In this document: positions 11,790 through 22,939 of the stretch, one piece after another | Layout of the letters: each line of letters opens with the position of its first letter | Position numbering within the stretch: the first letter of the stretch is position 1 | Origin: Ectobius pallidus | Taxonomy: Eukaryota > Arthropoda > Insecta > Blattodea > Ectobiidae | Length of the DNA stretch: 64,000 nucleotides | Assembly (NCBI GenBank): GCA_964059195.1 | Contig: CAXKWD010000009.1 | Span: forward strand, 47,711,160-47,775,159 | Direction of reading: 5' to 3' | Made by a program: the position numbers and the translations under genes | Notes under the pieces: generated by a model | Seen by the model: only the letters and a program-made list of their open reading frames with translations | Database searches by the model: none | What the model was told of the DNA's origin: nothing

Positions 11790-13175
11790 TATTTAAAGAG
11801 AGTGGAGATACAAAATGATGTTTTAAATGTAGTGTTATCTTGGATAGCCTCCCTCTCAATAAGGGACACCTCCCAGATCCGGACAGACTGTTACGTCCCT
11901 TTGATGTTGATAAATGAGGTGTCACTGTAGATACCTTTGATCTATAACAAGTAAAAGAATATACGGTACACTCCACAAAACCACTTGTGAAAATGTCTAC
12001 CATTCTTCATCTCCCCTCAAACTATTGCTGTTTAGTGACAGAGAATTGAACACTGGTCAAACAAACAAAGTGTGTTAGTTCACCATATTAATAACTAGGT
12101 TGATCAGCTGTATAGTAATTTAACAACTTAGATGAACTGCAACTTAGGCCTGTTACTAATGCTGGTGTGCTGGAATTTTGTCTCTTAGGAATTCTTTTAC
12201 ATGCCCACAGATCTACAAACCTGGGACTATCACATTTATGCACATAAAAATGCCATCAAACCCATGACTTTGAGCACAGAAAGTCAATGCCAAACTGACT
12301 AATAATGAGGAAAACATACAACTGATCAGAAGTTTGTCTAAATTATCTTGTTAAGGTATTTATATTAGAAATTACCTGAGTGAATTCGTTTCCATTCTGT
12401 TAGTAATATAGTGAAACCTCTCCTTGCGGACACTCCCAAGATAAGAACACTCCTCGTATACAGGCAAATCTTTATGTCCCAACTGAAATAAGATAGAAAT
12501 AATGATAAATTCAATTCTAATTTATGGACACTTTCAGATATGGACATATACAGCTGATAGTCCTAAAGCTTGATTTACCTCCTGACCCTGGAAAGAACTT
12601 GGATTTCAAATGGAAAATTTAGTTTTGAGGACTGTACAAAAATATATTGAAAAAACTTATTTACAGAAAAATAGACAGTAAATCCTCGTGCCAGCTCAGT
12701 GGATAGCCCTCCTAAATACTGTACCATTAGCTGGAAACGGGTGGATAAACAAAGTTTTGAAACTTGGCCTGTCTGATGATGGGTCCAAAGTTTCCACGAC
12801 AGCACGACACATAATATATAAATTTAGTAAGTTAAAAGTTTATTTTTTCAGTTCTGTCTCAGGAGACAGAGCACCTAAATGTAAAGGTTTGACAAAATTT
12901 CAATATGCGAAAAATTGATGGTGCAGTGCAATATTTTCCTTATGTCTTATCTATTCAAAGTTCAAAGAATTTACTGTTTAGAATTAAGTAAGTACATTTA
13001 AAGAGTGAAGGGATACAAAATGCATGTTATAAATTTAGTGATAGATGGAGTAGCCTCCCTTCCAATGTGGGACACCTCCCATATGTGGACAGATTGTTAC
13101 ATTCCTTCAATGTCCACACATGATAAGTTTCACTTCACTGTACCTAACTTTAAACTATAGCAAGTAATAGTATAT
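11790..13175. repeat. Diverged duplicated block, copy 2
   Basis: 11980-12985 is the insertion-free partner of 6550-9015. In addition, 11790-11965 and 13005-13175 are direct repeats of each other. Both contain GGGACACCTCCCA and end near a GTCACTGTA or TTCACTGTA motif. The segment from TA at about 12411 (GTGAAACCTCTCC) to CACTTCACTG before TA at about 13137 could be one old Tigger-like element. No transposase frame survives. Confidence 0.6.
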
Positions 13176-13179
13176 TGCG

Positions 13180-14180
13180 ATACTAGTTCCCGAGGAAAGA
13201 GTTTTTTTTAATTTCCAAGATCCGTTATGCGCTTACGGAACGAGTATTGCATGCTATTTTTTGCACAATGATTATTTATATCAATTTATTTATATTAATT
13301 GAGATATTAGCTAAAAATATTATGTATATACACTATTGAAGATGGATGTTATATTTCAGAAAGTGATTCGCATGTGTTGGTTGTTATGGGGACCGAATAT
13401 TTGTCCTGTTAAAGTCGCCACAAACTGGGGGGCCTTGGTTCCGGTCTTCGATAAAAGCTTGTATTATGATGGATTTACTTACGGCACGTGTGCTTTTTGT
13501 CATATTTACAGCACTGAGATTTCTTTTGTTTTCAAAGCTTGTGGGAATGTCAACTTACGATTCACGGCAACAATATTCGTAAGTACCACTAATTAGTTAT
13601 GTCGTGCAAAATAATTATTTAAGATGTAAGACTGTTATATAGAATTTACAAGAAAGTATGAAGTTAACATACTATTCGTGTGAGCCTGTTAAATTCTTGT
13701 AACGGTTAAACATTGCACGGTGTTTTATGTTATTTTGAATCAAATTTTAAAAGGAAAATAATTTCAGTTCGCTTGGGCTTGGAATAGTAATAAAAACTTT
13801 TTGGTAATTTTGTATGTAGTGGAATTTGTTTTGGTTGGCAACAATTTGTTTGAAGCAAATCACATATGAAAACAGTTGAACATAGCAGAAACATTTCCTG
13901 CAATAAACTAAATCCTGTATTTTCGTAAAGAAATTTACATTTCTCTTGAAGTTATATAAAAGGAAAATATACTAATATTGAAAAATTCTTCACTATGATG
14001 ACTTACAGACATTTAATGCATGGCAAGAAATGAAGTTTGAATGTAATGTTTGCACCAAAACTAATTATTATGTTGACTTATGCTTGTCCTTTGTCAAAAA
14101 CTGTCTAGTTTATGGACCAAATTCTCAAAGCTGAAATATTTATACTATTTTTAATGTAAGTGATTAATAGATACATGATA
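13180..14180. other. No gene seen
   Basis: An open frame at 13336-13596 (86 codons) has no recognisable domain and weak coding character. The rest is AT-rich flank of the BEL element. Confidence 0.4.
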
Positions 14181-14185
14181 ATAGT

Positions 14186-15031
14186 TGTTCGAGCAAGCAA
14201 CATGTTTCCACTTTAGAATGTTTCAAACTGTCCGCTTGCAATGGCCCGCTTTGATTGTCTTTTTGTTCCCGCCTCAAGGCATTGTGGGATCATGCATGAC
14301 TTGCTAATTTTCTTTGTTATATGCGGTGGCTTAGCGTCACCCCAGTCAGTATTGTACGAGACCTCACTCAGATCACAAGTGTATCTAGTAGGCTCGAATC
14401 ATTCCCGCTTTTTCTACCAAGTTTCCTTAAACTTGCTCTGGAAGCGGCGAATAGTCGCAATTGTGGCTCTCAGTAATTATTCATACATAATTACATATAA
14501 TTCATAAAGTTCGCGAGTGAATTCTCCGAATTACAAAAGTTTGATATTTCGTAACAGTGGTGCAACCCACGCTACCTGTTTCAGTGCTTATATCAGCTTT
14601 TACGACTAAACTACATACAAAAGTTTAGTGTTGACTTCAAGTGCAATTTAATCTACGCATTTTAAGCTATTATTTATCAAGTTTTTCAAGAAATTAATAT
14701 TTACATACACGTGTGAAAACGTACTCTTGCATCTTATGTATCAGTGTTTTTATTTCAATTAGTTTCAATAATTATTGTGTGTGAATTTAGTAAGTTGTGA
14801 TTATTTCATATTTAAATTGTTCTCCTTAAGTATTCCGTGGATTCCTGATCCCAGAGTCCTGAGGTAACAGTCTATTTGCTCTCAATTTTGATTCATTCGA
14901 ATCTGGTCCTCATTAGCTATTCAGAGGTGGCTACGCTTTCCTATCTTATGCACTTCCAACTGAAGTCCCTTCCAAACCTAAAACCAACATTTTATTCCTA
15001 TTTGGGACGTATCTTATCCCGATCCCAAATA
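14186..15031 (+). repeat. 5' LTR of BEL element
   Basis: Begins TGTTCGAGC and matches 20239-21094 almost throughout. Relative to the 3' LTR it lacks a 10-bp segment near 14458, where the right copy has an extra CAATTGTGCG-type insertion. It should contain the promoter and polyadenylation signals of the element, which I cannot place precisely. The 88-codon frame from 14241 is an LTR by-product and recurs in the 3' LTR. Confidence 0.93.
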
Positions 15032-15033
15032 TT

Positions 15034-15050
15034 TGGTTCCTCATCGGACC
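15034..15050 (+). other. Probable primer-binding site
   Basis: TGGTTCCTCATCGGACC lies 2 bp inside the 5' LTR and begins with TGG, complementary to a tRNA CCA end, as expected for reverse-transcription priming. I have not identified the tRNA. Confidence 0.6.
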
Positions 15051-15342
15051 GGATTACTAAGGAAACAATTTCATTATTCACACACATATATATGGTTTGT
15101 CTCGGCTTATCGATCTCGTTCATTGTATGCAGACTCAACCGCGACGGCATCCGCGTAATCAAGAGCTACGATTTCTAGTACATAAACTCTGTATCATCTA
15201 TTCGGCAGTGCTTCAGTACTACAGAAAACACAACAGCTCAAAAGACTTCAAGAAGGCAGTGATCATCACACCAGAACATCACATGTGCAGTGACAACTCT
15301 ACAAAGTTCTCAAAGTGTTACAAATAATATCATTATATCATC

Positions 15343-18300
15343 ATGGAGAGTCAAATCAAGGATCTGATCAAGAAAAGGGGTTTCATCAAGAGAAAAATCA
15401 CCTTTATTCAGAAATTCTACGATAGCATCCAGGAAGAAATTGATGTGTTTCATCTTAAAGTGAAATATGACAGCCTCAATAATCTTTTTGATAAATATGA
15501 AACTGTACAAGCTGAAATTGAATCGCTAATAGTAGAAGAAGAAGACATCGAAGTTCACATGCAGTATGACGAAGAGATAAGAAGTAGTTATGATCTGTTG
15601 AAATCTAAACTTAGTGCGCTCATTGTTCAGCATGAACAGCCACTTCGTAGCATAAGTCCAGCAGGCAGTGAGCGATCTCATAACAGTGCCAATTCACATC
15701 ATACTTGTCAGTGCAACAATAGGCCAATACAACTTCCTGCTATACAGCTTCCTACCTTCTCTGGTGACATCACAACGTTCAAACATTTCCAAGACACGTT
15801 CGGCAGTCTTGTAGCCAATAATGCAGCCTTAGAACCGATACAGAAATTGCATTACCTTCTGTCATCATTAAAGGGCCTGGCACACGCACTGATAAAAAAT
15901 CTACCAGTGACTAGCGAAAATTTCAGTGTAGCATGGAATCTAATATGTTCCAGGTACGACAATACAAGAATTATCGCCACAGCTCATGTACGTAATCTAC
16001 TCTCTTTACCAACGATGAAGAGTGAAAATGTGAATGATCTTCGTAGTATTCTTAACAAATTCCAAAGCAACATAAATGCTATGGAAGCTTTACATGTAGG
16101 GATACCATTACACGATGTTATGCTCATGCAGTTAATCTTGGACAGCCTTTGTGAGAGCGTACGCAAAGAATGGGAGGGAAGAATTGATTCTCAGAACTTC
16201 ACACCACTTCAAGACCTCATCAAGTTTTTAGAAGCTAAGGCAAATTCCCTTGAAGTATTGGCAGATGTAAACAACACGTCCAGCCCATCTAAGCACAAAG
16301 GTGAGCAAAGTACGAAGAAGAAGTCAGAGAAACACACTCGTCATTCTTATGTTGCTACAAAAGGAGATACGTGCCCATGCTGCGATGATAATCACAATTT
16401 ATTAAATTGCAAGAACTTCCAAAAACTAAGTGTATCACAACGATGGGATGTCATTAAATCTAAACGCTTGTGTGCTAACTGCTTCTCTCCTAACCACAGA
16501 AGAGATCAGTGCAAGCTAAAATCGTTTTGCAAATGTGGGAAAGGCTTTCATAGTAAATGGTTACACAATGACACACATTCAAGTGAAAAGGTTTCTCGCC
16601 AGAGTACTTTTTCAGAAAGTTCTATATCCAGCACCGCAACAAACATTCCAGCTAGTTACTGTTCTATAAAAGAAAAGGCTAGCCAATGTGAAATTCTTCT
16701 TGCAACTGCAGTGGTCGAAATAGAAGACAAAAATGGAAAACTGGTAAAATGCAGAGCTTTGCTTGATTCTGGTAGTCAGATTAATTTCATCACGGAAGAT
16801 TTGGCAAGGAAATTACAATTACCAACTACCGCAGTGGATACTCACATAAGAGGTATCAATGGCACCTCTGCTTGTGGTCACAGCATCACTATTAATATGA
16901 GATCCAGGATCCACGCTTTCCAAGCTAACCTAAACTGCCTAGTTTTACCTCACATTGTAAATAAGCTTCCTGCTGTCCAAATTGACCCACACAAATTCAA
17001 TATTCCCAGTGAACTTTCATTAGCTGATCCTAAATTCCATGTACCTGGTGATGTACAATTGCTAATTGGTGCCAACTTATTCTTCCAATTAATCACAAAC
17101 GAAAGAATAGTTAAACCAAATCAGCCTGTTCTGACCAACACTGAACTTGGTTGGATAATCAGTGGTACAGTTCCTAAGTCTGCCATTAAAAACAAGAAGG
17201 TGACGTTCTCACAGCATAACTTGTTTGTAACTGTCGACAACGTGGACAGGCAACTAAGGCAATTTTGGGAGCTGGAAGACTTCCCCAGCGCAGTACACAC
17301 CAAAGAGGAACGTGAATGTGAAGAACACTACGTAGAAAACACTACTCGTGCAACTGATGGTGCATTCGTAGTGCAACTCCCCAAGAATCAACCTGTAGAT
17401 TCTCTGGGCGAATCTAGACAACAAGCTATAAAACGCTTAGGACACCTGGAACGCAAACTTCAAGCTAACCCTAGCTTAAAAGAAGACTATTCCAAATTTC
17501 TGGAAGAGTATGAAAATCTAGGCCACATGAAGAAGGTTTCACTTCCTCAGCCTGGAGAAAAGTGTTACTACTTGCCGCATCATGCTGTTATAAAACCTAG
17601 TTCAACTAGCACGAAAACCCGAGTTGTATTCGATGCCTCAGCAAAGTCGTCTTCAGGCAAGTCATTGAACGACATCTTGAAACTAGGGCCAACTATACAG
17701 GACGATCTTTCATCTATTGTACTTCGGTTCCGCACCTACAAGTATGCATTTTCAGCAGACATTTCTAAAATGTACAGGCAAGTAAGAATGCATAAAGATG
17801 ATCAGAATCTTCAAAGAATTGTGTGGCGTTCAAGTCCTAATGAACCCATACAAGACTACGCTCTAACTACTGTCACTTATGGTACCAAATCTGCATCATT
17901 TTTGGCCATAAGATCTTTACATCAGCTTGCGCTAGAAGAAGAAGAGAAGTATCCGCTTGCTGCTCAGGCAGTACGGGAATCATTTTATGTTGATGACTGT
18001 TTAGCAGGCCACAATGACATCCAAGAAGCCCTGAAACTGCAAAGGGAGCTTACAGATATGCTCAATTGTGGTGGATTTCCTCTGCGAAAATGGTGTTCCA
18101 ATCATGAAGCTTTATTGGAATCAGTACCTCCTTCACATCGAGAAACTCAATTGCCCCTGGCACTTGATAACAATGAAAACATACATGCCCTAGGCTTACT
18201 TTGGCATCCAGTTAATGATGAATTCCAGATCCAATCACATCCTTCACTCCAAACCCATTTGCAAGGTAAACTAACCAAACGAAATATCCTTTCATTTATT

Positions 18301-19212
18301 TCATCTATCTTTGATCCGCTAGGATTGGCTAGCCCTATTGTCATAAATGCTAAAATCTTTATGCAATCTCTCTGTATTGAGAAATTAGACTGGGATGAAA
18401 CCGTACCTGTGCATCTGGAGGAGAAATGGATGGAAATCTGTGAAACATTAGCTACTATTCACACCTTGCGTATTCCCAGATATGTGCTTACATCTGGTAC
18501 AGTGCAGGACATTCAATTACATGGTTTCTGTGACGCCTCCCAGAATGCGTATGGAGCTTGTATATATATTCGTTCTGTAAATAGTGAAGGTAAAACTACT
18601 ATTCAACTATTATGTTCAAAATCTAAGGTTTCTCCTCTAAAGAAGCAAACCATTCCACGCCTTGAACTCTGTGGTGCACTTCTGCTAGCTAAATTATACA
18701 ACAAAGTGCTAAGTGACCTCAAGGTACAACCTTCACAAAATTTTCTGTGGTCAGATTCTACTGTGGTACTTTCTTGGCTCAAAACTGATGCGCGAAAGTG
18801 GAAAACCTTTGTTTCAAATCGTGTGTCACAGATACAAGAACTTTCGGAGACTGCTATATGGCGTCACATTGCCACACATGATAATCCAGCAGATCTTGTC
18901 TCAAGAGGAATTTCTTGTGAGCAGTTATCTGAAATCGATTTGTGGTGGCACGGTCCTAACTGGTTATCTTCACCAGAGACATCCTGGCCAAAACAACCAC
19001 AACAACTAAGTGTTCCTGATTCATCAGAACAACTTACAAATGTCTGTCTGGTGTCAACAATGGAGAAAGAACATTTTCTTACAAGATTCTCAGATCTCCG
19101 ACGCCTGCAAAGAGTAACATGCTACATGAATAGATTTATTGCTGCATGTCGCCATGAAACAAAATTTCATGGACCTATTACAGCTTCAACAAGCTTTACA
19201 AACTTGTGTTAA
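15343..19212 (+). CDS. BEL/Pao Gag-Pol polyprotein, 1289 codons, interrupted
   Basis: Single open frame for capsid, protease and polymerase. Residues 1-100 look helical and charged. About 129-290 carry the Gag core typical of BEL elements (PAIQLPTFSGD). About 342-405 hold cysteine/histidine knuckles for nucleic-acid binding. The aspartic protease motif DSGS is at 475-478. Reverse transcriptase spans about 750-950, with catalytic Asp806 and YVDD at 882-885. RNase H follows, with Asp1064, Glu1108 and Asp1138. The frame then ends at 19212 because of a small frameshift near 19180. Pol coding resumes in another frame at once, so the stop is damage and not the natural end. ATG 15343 lies about 300 bp inside the LTR and begins a typical N-terminus. 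Confidence 0.93.
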   Translation: MESQIKDLIKKRGFIKRKITFIQKFYDSIQEEIDVFHLKVKYDSLNNLFDKYETVQAEIESLIVEEEDIEVHMQYDEEIRSSYDLLKSKLSALIVQHEQPLRSISPAGSERSHNSANSHHTCQCNNRPIQLPAIQLPTFSGDITTFKHFQDTFGSLVANNAALEPIQKLHYLLSSLKGLAHALIKNLPVTSENFSVAWNLICSRYDNTRIIATAHVRNLLSLPTMKSENVNDLRSILNKFQSNINAMEALHVGIPLHDVMLMQLILDSLCESVRKEWEGRIDSQNFTPLQDLIKFLEAKANSLEVLADVNNTSSPSKHKGEQSTKKKSEKHTRHSYVATKGDTCPCCDDNHNLLNCKNFQKLSVSQRWDVIKSKRLCANCFSPNHRRDQCKLKSFCKCGKGFHSKWLHNDTHSSEKVSRQSTFSESSISSTATNIPASYCSIKEKASQCEILLATAVVEIEDKNGKLVKCRALLDSGSQINFITEDLARKLQLPTTAVDTHIRGINGTSACGHSITINMRSRIHAFQANLNCLVLPHIVNKLPAVQIDPHKFNIPSELSLADPKFHVPGDVQLLIGANLFFQLITNERIVKPNQPVLTNTELGWIISGTVPKSAIKNKKVTFSQHNLFVTVDNVDRQLRQFWELEDFPSAVHTKEERECEEHYVENTTRATDGAFVVQLPKNQPVDSLGESRQQAIKRLGHLERKLQANPSLKEDYSKFLEEYENLGHMKKVSLPQPGEKCYYLPHHAVIKPSSTSTKTRVVFDASAKSSSGKSLNDILKLGPTIQDDLSSIVLRFRTYKYAFSADISKMYRQVRMHKDDQNLQRIVWRSSPNEPIQDYALTTVTYGTKSASFLAIRSLHQLALEEEEKYPLAAQAVRESFYVDDCLAGHNDIQEALKLQRELTDMLNCGGFPLRKWCSNHEALLESVPPSHRETQLPLALDNNENIHALGLLWHPVNDEFQIQSHPSLQTHLQGKLTKRNILSFISSIFDPLGLASPIVINAKIFMQSLCIEKLDWDETVPVHLEEKWMEICETLATIHTLRIPRYVLTSGTVQDIQLHGFCDASQNAYGACIYIRSVNSEGKTTIQLLCSKSKVSPLKKQTIPRLELCGALLLAKLYNKVLSDLKVQPSQNFLWSDSTVVLSWLKTDARKWKTFVSNRVSQIQELSETAIWRHIATHDNPADLVSRGISCEQLSEIDLWWHGPNWLSSPETSWPKQPQQLSVPDSSEQLTNVCLVSTMEKEHFLTRFSDLRRLQRVTCYMNRFIAACRHETKFHGPITASTSFTNLC

Positions 19213-19678
19213 AAGTGCTCAACATTCATCTTTTAAGAGTGAAATTGCAGATCTTAAAAATATGAAAGAAACTTCTGCTAAAAGTTCTATTCATACTTTA
19301 ACACCATTTCTGGACGAAAATGGTCTTCTACGAGTTGGTGGTCGCATAGATAAATCTCATCTTGCATATGATGCTAAACATCAGATCATATTGCCAACCA
19401 AGCACCATCTGACTGCTCTAATTGTAAAGCATGAACATTTTAAACTTCTACATGCTTCACATCAGCTGACAATAGCTTCATTAAGACAAGCATATTGGAT
19501 CCCTTGCGTGCGCAGACTGGTGAAATCTGTTCTACACAAGTGTCTGACTTGCTATAAACTAAAGGCACAATCTGCTCAACAGCTGATGGGCAATCTTCCT
19601 AACTACAGAGTAACTCCTGTTAGGCCCTTTCTACGCACAGCAGTAGATTATGCTGGTAGATTATATGAAGTGTCTTGA
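19181..19678 (+). pseudogene. BEL integrase N-terminal part, frameshifted
   Basis: Continues pol in a frame shifted from 15343-19212. It contains the integrase zinc-binding domain (His/His near 19430-19460, then CLTC at about 19545) and the first catalytic Asp in a VDYAG context (about 19645). It then ends in a stop at 19676-19678. The next catalytic Asp and Glu are absent: the sequence jumps straight to the C-terminal domain, so several hundred base pairs of the integrase core have been deleted. Integration function is lost. Confidence 0.85.
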
Positions 19679-19679
19679 A

Positions 19680-19970
19680 AAATGGCAAATTCTACAAAAT
19701 CATCTGCATCAGATATGGAAAAGATGGTCTTCCGAGTATTTGCATACACTTCAGCAGCGACAAAAATGGTCATCTTCCAGTGAGAATTTGCGAGAAGGCA
19801 TCTTAGTCATCCTGAAGGAAGACAACGTAGCCCCACTTCAATGGAAGATAGGCATCATTACCAAGGTGCATCCGGGAGAAGACGGTCTAATTCGTGTGGC
19901 GACAGTTCGCACTCCTAGTGGTGAATATAAGCGCCCATTAGTGAAATTATGTCCATTGCCAGATCAATAA
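19680..19970 (+). pseudogene. BEL pol C-terminal domain fragment
   Basis: Encodes the C-terminal domain that follows integrase in BEL/Pao proteins (RWSSEYLHTLQQRQKW, then REGILVILKED, then WKIGIITKVHPG, ending in LCPLP). It is in a third frame relative to the two upstream parts. The natural stop is near 19968-19970. It is joined to the integrase N-terminal part by the internal deletion. Confidence 0.82.
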
Positions 19971-20226
19971 TAAGTGTAATACACTGCAATCAATATTTCA
20001 TATCTCTTTATCGTTTTACAAGCAATTATAGTGTAGACAAACCTTTTCATTGTAATAAGTGTTTTTTGGTTTTTCTCCTTACACAATAAGGTTTTATTTT
20101 CTCATAATGGAGATAAACTGTGTTATTGTGATGTATATAATAAGTGTTTTTCTTTATGTTATTTCTCCATTTGAATGTATTTTTCATAGCTTGCTCTTTA
20201 TCTATTTTGTTGAACTAAATAGTTCA

Positions 20227-20238
20227 AAGGGGTCGGTA
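20227..20238 (+). other. Polypurine-tract region before the 3' LTR
   Basis: AAAGGGGTCGGTA lies immediately upstream of the TG of the 3' LTR, where plus-strand priming occurs in LTR elements. Confidence 0.55.
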
Positions 20239-21094
20239 TGTTCGAGCAAGCAACATGTTTCCACTTTAGAATGTTTCAAACTGTCCGCTTGCAATGGCCC
20301 GCTTTGATTGTCTTTTTGTTCCCGCCTCAAGGCATTGTGGGATCATGCATGACTTGCTAATTTTCTTTGTTATATGCGGTGGCTTAGCGTCACCCCAGTC
20401 AGTATTGTACGAGACCTCACTCAGATCACAAGTGTATCTAGTAGGCTCGAATCATTCCCGCTTTTTCTACCAAGTTTCCTTAAACTTGCTCTGGAAGCGG
20501 CGAATAGTCACAATTGTGCGCAATTGTGGCTCTCAGTAATTATTCATACATAATTACATATAATTCATAAAGTTCGCGAGTGAATTCTCCGAATTACAAA
20601 AGTTTGATATTTCGTAACAGTGGTGCAACCCACGCTACCTGTTTCAGTGCTTATATCAGCTTTTACGACTAAACTACATACAAAAGTTTAGTGTTAACTT
20701 CAAGTGCAATTTAATCTACGCATTTTAAGCTATTATTTATCAAGTTTTTCAAGAAATTTATATTTACAGACACGTGTGAAAACGTACTCTTGCATCTTAT
20801 GTATCAGTGTTTTTATTTCAATTAGTTTCAATAATTATTGTGTGTGAATTTAGTAAGTTGTGATTATTTCATATTTAAATTGTTCTCCTTAAGTATTCCG
20901 TGGATTCCTGATCCCAGAGTCCTGAGGTAACAGTCTATTTGCTCTCAATTTTGATTCATTCGAATCTGGTCCTCATTAGCTATTCAGAGGTGGCTACGCT
21001 TTCCTATCTTATGCACTTCCAACTGAAGTCCCTTCCAAACCTAAAACCAACATTTTATTCCTATTTGGGACGTATCTTATCCCGATCCCAAACA
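20239..21094 (+). repeat. 3' LTR of BEL element
   Basis: Starts TGTTCGAGC, ends AACA and is followed by the target duplication ATAGT. Its only notable indel relative to the 5' LTR is an extra 10 bp near 20510-20520. Between 19971 and 20226 the element has AT-rich untranslated sequence. Confidence 0.93.
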
Positions 21095-21099
21095 ATAGT

Positions 21100-22786
21100 A
21101 ATAGTAGGAATAATAGTATAAACTTTGGTTGAAATGAAGGTAATGGTTAATTATTTATTTCTATGAAAGGAAAGAGAACGACAGTGACATCTGGTAACAT
21201 ACACTCAATAATCATATAACATGCTAGCAACTTTTCCTTTACCCTTAACAGGCTTGCACTTTTTTTACCGCCCAGCCTGTAAGAATGGAACTTTACGTAG
21301 ATGGAGAGAGTTCTGTTAACCAACATTTACAATTCAAAATAACAAAAGAATATAACAGGATGATGAACCAGTTTTGTTAGAGCTGCATGATATAATCCTA
21401 CATTGCTGGTTAATATTCTGTCCCCATTACCTCCTTGAATCTCTCAGGCAGTGTATTTGTAATTTTCAAAACTTCATTTTGATGTCAGTACAAAAACTGA
21501 AATATTTTAGATTCATAACCTAAGTGAATACTATCTGCAATCTTTTATTCTGTGATGTAATGAATTGCTAGTAACACCAACGTAATAGGTAAAGAATTTG
21601 GGTTTGAAATAAATATTTCTTAATCAGCAGCCTTGTCAATCAAAGAAAGAAAAATACATGCAGACACTACATACGAGATACAAGCATACATAATGCCTTA
21701 TGAAAAAAAACAGAAACACTCATTAGCTGATCATTACTATAGACAGATCAAAGATTTATTATACTCAATTGTTCAGTATCGCCTGTATTTATTTATCTGT
21801 TCCAGACAAATCCAAAAAAACAAAATCCCGAAGAAATTTTTAACAGACTATCATAGAATTTTGAAAAGCAGACTTATAGAAATAGTGCTATGCCCACAAC
21901 ACATTAATATAAATATAAAAAATCCCTTTAGGCAGGCCTACAGGCTGAGGTAGATTTCAAAGTGCTTTTGGTTTAATTTATTATCGCTGCGCAGCACTCT
22001 TCTTTTTTAGCCTTGGCATGGCAAACCTGCAGTACAGAGGAAGAGCCTACAATCATTTGTTTTGACAACAAGAATAGGATATAATATTCTGGGAGGCCGT
22101 GCGCAAGATCAGCAATGAATAAAATTAGCAAAGCCGCTAAACAAGACAAAATTATGATATTATAATAATTCTTTTAAGTGTTATTATTTTCAAACATTAA
22201 AATCTCGCTCGTCATATGAGAGCTATCAAGAAACTATTTATTGATTTGTAGAGTACTCATCAAGAGCTTTTCAACCATACCCCACAAGACGTGGTTTCAA
22301 AAGTTTCGAATTTTCATCCCCCACCCCCAACCTCACTCGAACCCCCGAATCGTTGGTGTCACTGTGAACTCCATAGGGAGTACTCTAATTTATTCAAACA
22401 AAGTTTCCCTCTATACTTCATAGGGGCCGAGATATACATTTTTAAAAATTTCAACCCCCTCCCCCGACCATCCCCTTGGGCCAATTTTGCTCATTAACGA
22501 ACTTGTCCGAACTATTGGGCCTAGAAATAACATATTAAAATTTGGTTCAAATATCTTCAAAATTACGGCCGCTATCGTGTAAAGATATATATATAACTTA
22601 TATATATAAATATCACAAAATTTTTTTTTGAACGGGCATTGGTTTCGTACTTAGGGGAGCATGAAACGTAAAGATATGAAAGAATTTTTCGAAAATCATG
22701 ACATGGTATCCATTGCAATAGATAGATTTTTCTTCGAAATCTACCTAAAAATAACATCTATGTGACTTTTGGAAACCTTCAAGAAG
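21100..22786. other. No gene seen
   Basis: The frame 21633-21953 (106 codons) is Lys/Ile/Tyr-rich with no recognised domain. A C-rich stretch at 22310-22490 resembles a piece of some dispersed repeat, but I see no boundaries. Confidence 0.4.
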
Positions 22787-22935
22787 TATAATAGACATGT
22801 TTTTTCGGGATGTAGGCCATGTCGTTGAATACTTACATCCAAAAGTTTTGTTCCCTGCAGCTGGGAACAAGGTTTTGAAATAAATATTCGTTGATAGGGC
22901 CTACATCCCAAAAAAATGTATGTTCTTGAAGATTC
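22787..22935. repeat. Small foldback
   Basis: CTTCAAGAAG..GGGATGTAGGCC on the left is mirrored by GGCCTACATCCC..GTTCTTGAAG on the right, with a second stem GTTCCC/GGGAAC at the centre (about 22850). It is about 150 bp and could be a tiny MITE or an RNA-hairpin-forming sequence. I see no clear target duplication. Confidence 0.5.
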
Positions 22936-22939
22936 CGAT

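Larger units (their letters stand above)
14186..21094 (+). mobile_element. BEL/Pao LTR retrotransposon, deleted
   Basis: The 6909-bp element has an 846-bp left LTR and an 856-bp right LTR, and an exact 5-bp target duplication ATAGT at 14181-14185 and 21095-21099. The internal part has gag, protease, reverse transcriptase and RNase H in one frame, then a displaced integrase zinc-binding segment and a displaced C-terminal domain. Both LTRs start TG. The right one ends CA and the left one TA, a single change. The integrase core is missing, so the copy cannot integrate by itself. No envelope-like frame is present. The LTRs differ at few positions plus one 10-bp insertion, so the insertion is fairly young. 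Confidence 0.95.

Noticed and set aside
14241..14507. 88-codon frame and its twin at 20294
   Set aside because: Both lie wholly inside the two LTRs and recur only because the LTRs are copies.
19971..20226. Envelope gene of the BEL element
   Set aside because: Only about 250 bp of AT-rich sequence lies between pol and the 3' LTR, without an adequate frame.
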